DNA of 64,000 bases, from NCBI GenBank assembly GCA_965235095.1, contig OZ249405.1; one strand, given 5' to 3'. Source of the DNA: Fontibacterium abundans (GTDB taxonomy: Bacteria; Pseudomonadota; Alphaproteobacteria; Pelagibacterales; Pelagibacteraceae). Below the pieces are notes generated by a model. That model was not told the origin of the DNA and did not search any database. It saw only the letters and a list, made by a program, of their open reading frames with translations. The position numbers and the translations under genes were made by a program. This document shows positions 60,917 to 64,000 of this stretch, piece by piece (the stretch's first letter is position 1; every line of letters starts with the position of its first letter).

Positions 60917-62368
60917 ATGTTAATTGATCTAAACGCTGACAAATTAAAAGAAGAGTGTGGTGTTTTTGGAATCTTTGATCATATTGATGCTTCTGCTTTA
61001 ACTGCTCTGGGGCTACATTCTTTGCAACATCGAGGTCAAGAATCTTGCGGTATTGTTTCTTACGATGGTAAAAATTATTTTTCTGAAAGAAGATTAGGAC
61101 TGGTCGGTGACAACTTCACAAAAGAAACTACTATCGAAAAACTTCCAGGAAATTTTGCGATAGGTCATAATCGTTATTCTACGACTGGTGCACCTGTTTT
61201 AAGAAATATACAGCCCTTCTTTGCAGACCTATATACTGGCGGAATTAGCATCGCACATAATGGAAATCTTACTAATTCAATAATGTTAAGAGAAAAGATG
61301 ATTAAAGATGGAGCTATATTTCAAACCACATCTGACACAGAAACAATAGTTCAGCTAATAGCTCGCTCAAAAAGATTAAAAACTATAGATAAAATAATAG
61401 ACTCTTTGTTTCAAATACAAGGTGGGTATGCCCTTGTTATGTTAACAAATAAAAAGTTAATCGGCGTAAGAGATCCTTATGGAATAAGACCTTTGGTGCT
61501 TGGTAAATTAAAAAAATCATATGTCCTAGCTTCTGAAACATGTGCATTAGATATTATTGGAGCCACTTTTGTTCGTGAAATCGAAAATGGAGAAATTGTA
61601 ATTATAACAAATGATGGAGTGGAAAGCATTAAGCCATTCCCTAAAATGAAAGCACGTCCGTGCATATTTGAATATATATACTTTGCAAGACCAGACAGTT
61701 TAATGTCTGGAAAAAGTGTTTATGAATTTAGAAAAAATTTCGGCGAACAATTAGCAAAAGAATCTCATGTAGAAGCCGATATAGTTTCTGCAGTTCCTGA
61801 TTCTGGGGTCCCTGCTGCAATAGGGTATTCAAGAGAATCTAAAATTCCTTTTGAATTAGGATTGATAAGAAATCACTATGTAGGAAGAACCTTCATTGAG
61901 CCTACGCAACAAATTCGACAATTAGGCGTTAAATTAAAACATAATCCAAACTCATCTTTGGTTAAAAACAAAAGAATAATTTTAATAGACGATTCAATAG
62001 TAAGAGGAAATACGTCTAAAAAAATAGTTCAGATGATGTACGATGCTGGGGCAAAAGAAGTGCATATGAGAATATCTTGCCCTCCTATCATGTATCCAGA
62101 CTACTATGGAATTGATACTCCAGATAAAGATCAGCTTTTAGCTTCTAATATGTCGTTAGATGAAATGACTAAGTATATTGGCGTTAAAACTTTGAAATTC
62201 TTATCTATAGATGGAATTTACAAAGCAATGGGTTACGAAAAACGTAACAATGCAAATCCAGAGTTTACGGATCATTATTTTACAGGTGATTATCCAATAC
62301 CTCCTCTTGATCAGTCAAATAGAAGCGTAAAAGACAATCAATTGTCTCTGCTAAGTAATATTAGATAG
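60917..62368 (+). CDS. purF: Amidophosphoribosyltransferase
   Basis: 483 aa, first committed step of purine synthesis. A 14-residue propeptide (MLIDLNADKLKEEC..) precedes Cys15, the N-terminal nucleophile after cleavage, as in the Bacillus-type enzyme. Glutaminase marks: HRGQESCGIVSYDG near 35, HNRYSTTG near 86. PRPP site IILIDDSIVRGNTSKKI near 355. Length normal. Its stop lies 1 bp from the convergent der stop. Confidence 0.97.
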   Translation: MLIDLNADKLKEECGVFGIFDHIDASALTALGLHSLQHRGQESCGIVSYDGKNYFSERRLGLVGDNFTKETTIEKLPGNFAIGHNRYSTTGAPVLRNIQPFFADLYTGGISIAHNGNLTNSIMLREKMIKDGAIFQTTSDTETIVQLIARSKRLKTIDKIIDSLFQIQGGYALVMLTNKKLIGVRDPYGIRPLVLGKLKKSYVLASETCALDIIGATFVREIENGEIVIITNDGVESIKPFPKMKARPCIFEYIYFARPDSLMSGKSVYEFRKNFGEQLAKESHVEADIVSAVPDSGVPAAIGYSRESKIPFELGLIRNHYVGRTFIEPTQQIRQLGVKLKHNPNSSLVKNKRIILIDDSIVRGNTSKKIVQMMYDAGAKEVHMRISCPPIMYPDYYGIDTPDKDQLLASNMSLDEMTKYIGVKTLKFLSIDGIYKAMGYEKRNNANPEFTDHYFTGDYPIPPLDQSNRSVKDNQLSLLSNIR

Positions 62369-62369
62369 T

Positions 62370-63203
62370 TTAATATTTATTAGATTTAAAAGGATTTTCT
62401 GCACTAACAAATCTTAAAAAAATTTTAAAACCCTTAATATTAAATTTTTTACTTAAGCTTTTTGCTAAATATTTTTGATAATCTAACGAAAGTTTATTGG
62501 CTTGATTTCCAAAAATTTTAAAAATAATTGGTCTAGTGCTTACTTGTTTAATATATTTTATTTTTGGACGAAATCTTGAATACACAGGTATTTTGTTCTT
62601 ATTTAATGCCTCCTGCAAAGCTTGATTTAAATCTTTATTGTCATAATTTTTTCTTAAACGTGAATGTATGCTAATTACTTCATCAAATATTTTTTTTGGA
62701 AATTCTAATTTTAAAGAACAAATGCTAAATGGATCTGCTAATAAAGCATCAGAAAATAGATTTTTTATATAATAAATATATTCATTTTTGATTTTTTTTA
62801 ACTCATCAACTAAATCAATTTTATTAATAACAAAAATTAAGCCTTTGCCTTTATCTAATACTAATCTACAAATTTGTTTGTCAGTTTTTGTAAACTCTTT
62901 ATCAGCTTCAATCATAAACAAAACGACATCTGCAAGATAAATTGCCTTTAAGCTTTCTTTTGTAATATATTGTTGTTCATCAGATTTCGATTTTCCTTTT
63001 CTTTTTAATCCACCGGAATCAATTAATTTAAAAGTTCTATTTTTATAAGAAACATTATCTATAAAAAGGTCTTTTGTTGTTCCTGGAATTTCACTAACAG
63101 GTGATAAGTCTTTATTTAAAACTCTATTAAAAAAAGTAGATTTACCTACATTAGGCTTTCCTACTATTGCAAGAGTAATAACTCCTGATGATATTTTATC
63201 CAT
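62370..63203 (-). CDS. der: Der/EngA-like GTPase with only one G domain
   Basis: 277 aa; normal Der has two G domains and about 440-490 residues. Here one G domain is followed by the KH-like domain. G1 GKPNVGKST (15-23), G2 PGTTKD (40-45), G3 DSGG (62-65, usually DTAG), G4 NKID (127-130). The LKRKGK after G3 marks it as the second G domain of Der. The KH part has IIFKIFGNQANKLSLDYQKYLAKSL and the family end FVSAENPF. ATG at 63203 shares a base with the bamB stop, so no space for a first domain exists. Der matures the 50S subunit. A relocated first domain or a changed function cannot be excluded. Confidence 0.85.
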   Translation of the reverse strand: MDKISSGVITLAIVGKPNVGKSTFFNRVLNKDLSPVSEIPGTTKDLFIDNVSYKNRTFKLIDSGGLKRKGKSKSDEQQYITKESLKAIYLADVVLFMIEADKEFTKTDKQICRLVLDKGKGLIFVINKIDLVDELKKIKNEYIYYIKNLFSDALLADPFSICSLKLEFPKKIFDEVISIHSRLRKNYDNKDLNQALQEALNKNKIPVYSRFRPKIKYIKQVSTRPIIFKIFGNQANKLSLDYQKYLAKSLSKKFNIKGFKIFLRFVSAENPFKSNKY

Positions 63204-64000
63204 TAATTAAGTATTATTAATTCTGAAGAACGATTAAGGATTAACAATTTATTATCAACAATAATTGGTGCCCTTGATAGGTCATTGTTAATTTTTTTGT
63301 GAGAAATATACTTTCCGTCGTTTGCTGATATTTTATAAATATCTCCATTTGATGATGTCGCATATAAATGATTGGATGCTAATAGTAATCCATAATAATC
63401 TAGAGCTACTTTATTATTTTTGGAGAACTTAGTGAGGTTTAAGGACCATAAAATATTTCCATTTATTTTATTAAAAGAAATAACAAAACCATTTTCTGTT
63501 AATACAAACAAATATTTATCTGTACTAATGTGATTTTGAATTGAAGATAGTTTTTGAGACCACTTTATTTCTCCTGTTTCCAGGTTCAAATTAAACAGAT
63601 CGCCACTATTAGAAGAAACATAAACATCTTTTTTATCAATTAGAATATTAGAAATTTTAAAAACTAAATTATTAGAAATACTATTTTGAGATAAAATATT
63701 TTTTGTCCAGGTAATAACCTGCTGATTTAAATCAATTGCGGTAATATCTCCAATGTCATTAGAGAATAATAGTTTATTATCATGTAAGGAAATATTGCTA
63801 GATCTAGTTGGTTTTATTAAACCAGACAATGATTCAAAACTCCATATTTTTTGACCATCTAATGGATTAAAAGCATAAAGACGACTGTTTTGATTTACAA
63901 CATACAAAACACCTTTATGAAAATTGAGATGCGATGAAAATGGAATGCCGTAATTTTGTTGCCAAATCGTTTTTCCTGTTTGAGTATCAATTGAATAAAT
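63203..64000 (-). CDS. bamB: BamB-like outer-membrane assembly beta-propeller (partial)
   Basis: PQQ-repeat beta-propeller. The open frame crosses the right edge of the window, so the N-terminus and any lipoprotein signal are unseen; a TTG at 63907 is not a real start because the repeats continue upstream. Repeats have the YxxDxxTGKxxW pattern: YSIDTQTGKTIWQ (edge), YAFNPLDGQKIWSF, NLETGEIKWSQ, NKINGNILWSLN. BamB scaffolds BAM at the outer membrane. The bamB-der neighbourhood is common in Proteobacteria. At least 265 residues are visible. Confidence 0.85.
   Translation of the reverse strand: MYSIDTQTGKTIWQQNYGIPFSSHLNFHKGVLYVVNQNSRLYAFNPLDGQKIWSFESLSGLIKPTRSSNISLHDNKLLFSNDIGDITAIDLNQQVITWTKNILSQNSISNNLVFKISNILIDKKDVYVSSNSGDLFNLNLETGEIKWSQKLSSIQNHISTDKYLFVLTENGFVISFNKINGNILWSLNLTKFSKNNKVALDYYGLLLASNHLYATSSNGDIYKISANDGKYISHKKINNDLSRAPIIVDNKLLILNRSSELIILN

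Noticed and set aside
63203..63907. BamB start at TTG 63907
   Set aside because: The same frame continues to the window edge with further PQQ repeats, so the true start is outside.
1..64000. CRISPR arrays, insertion sequences, prophage genes, toxin-antitoxin pairs, integrons
   Set aside because: No regularly spaced repeats, transposase or integrase motifs, or terminal inverted repeats were found; nearly every base belongs to a core gene.

Overview
The window is a dense, AT-rich stretch of bacterial chromosome. Gene content and order point to a streamlined alphaproteobacterium, most likely a SAR11/Pelagibacterales-type marine cell. Supporting signs are the alphaproteobacterial gene strings (nuoA-M, iscR-suf, aroQ-accB-accC, aspS/rnd, hda-purM-purN-ndk, pepA-lptF-lptG-lptD-surA-pdxA-rsmA-gmk, fabD-fabG-acpP, rpsF-rpsR-rplI-dnaB-alr, cvpA-purF), Lys/Asn/Ile-rich proteins, overlapping start/stop codons inside operons, and almost no intergenic DNA. 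The lineage is inferred from layout, not from a phylogeny.

Layout. 1-12068 (minus): complex I operon nuoA to nuoM; nuoM runs off the left edge. 12180-16375: a TPR lipoprotein-like gene, a quinone reductase, a small membrane protein, tRNA-Thr, a relic of an outer-membrane barrel gene, an EamA transporter and zapE. 16412-24488: nadK, then the nine-gene iscR-iscS-sufBCDS-sufU-sufT-sufA Fe-S operon (minus). 24621-31047: hydrolase, anmK, tyrS, an AsmA/YhdP-like protein and prfB, whose reading frame is split by a programmed +1 frameshift. 31225-36775: rne, thiS-thiG, aroQ-accB-accC and an NDUFA12-like complex I subunit. 36900-44668: a stand-alone NrdJ C-terminal (TSCPD-type) protein, aspS, rnd, hda, purM-purN, ndk, pepA. 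44697-51567: LPS export and envelope genes lptF-lptG-lptD-surA-like, then pdxA and rsmA. 51547-54099 (minus): fabD-fabG-acpP-gmk. 54227-62368: rpsF-rpsR-rplI, dnaB, alr, an RND exporter, cvpA, purF. 62370-64000 (minus): bamB (cut by the right edge) and a Der GTPase that has lost its first G domain.

How it fits together. Fe-S cluster assembly (suf) serves the Fe-S-rich complex I encoded 5 kb away. The envelope genes (lptFGD, surA-like, bamB, yhdP-like) form one functional theme, and purine synthesis (purM, purN, purF), ribosome and replication genes another. There is no phage, transposon, CRISPR array or defence island.

The notable features are reductions and compact regulatory tricks inside otherwise core genes: a single-G-domain Der, RNase E without its zinc-link cysteines, a SurA-like protein without parvulin domains, an orphan NrdJ tail, a Shine-Dalgarno sequence made from the ThiS Gly-Gly codons, a perfect DnaA box before dnaB, and conserved neighbourhoods from which peptidoglycan and fatty-acid genes are missing.
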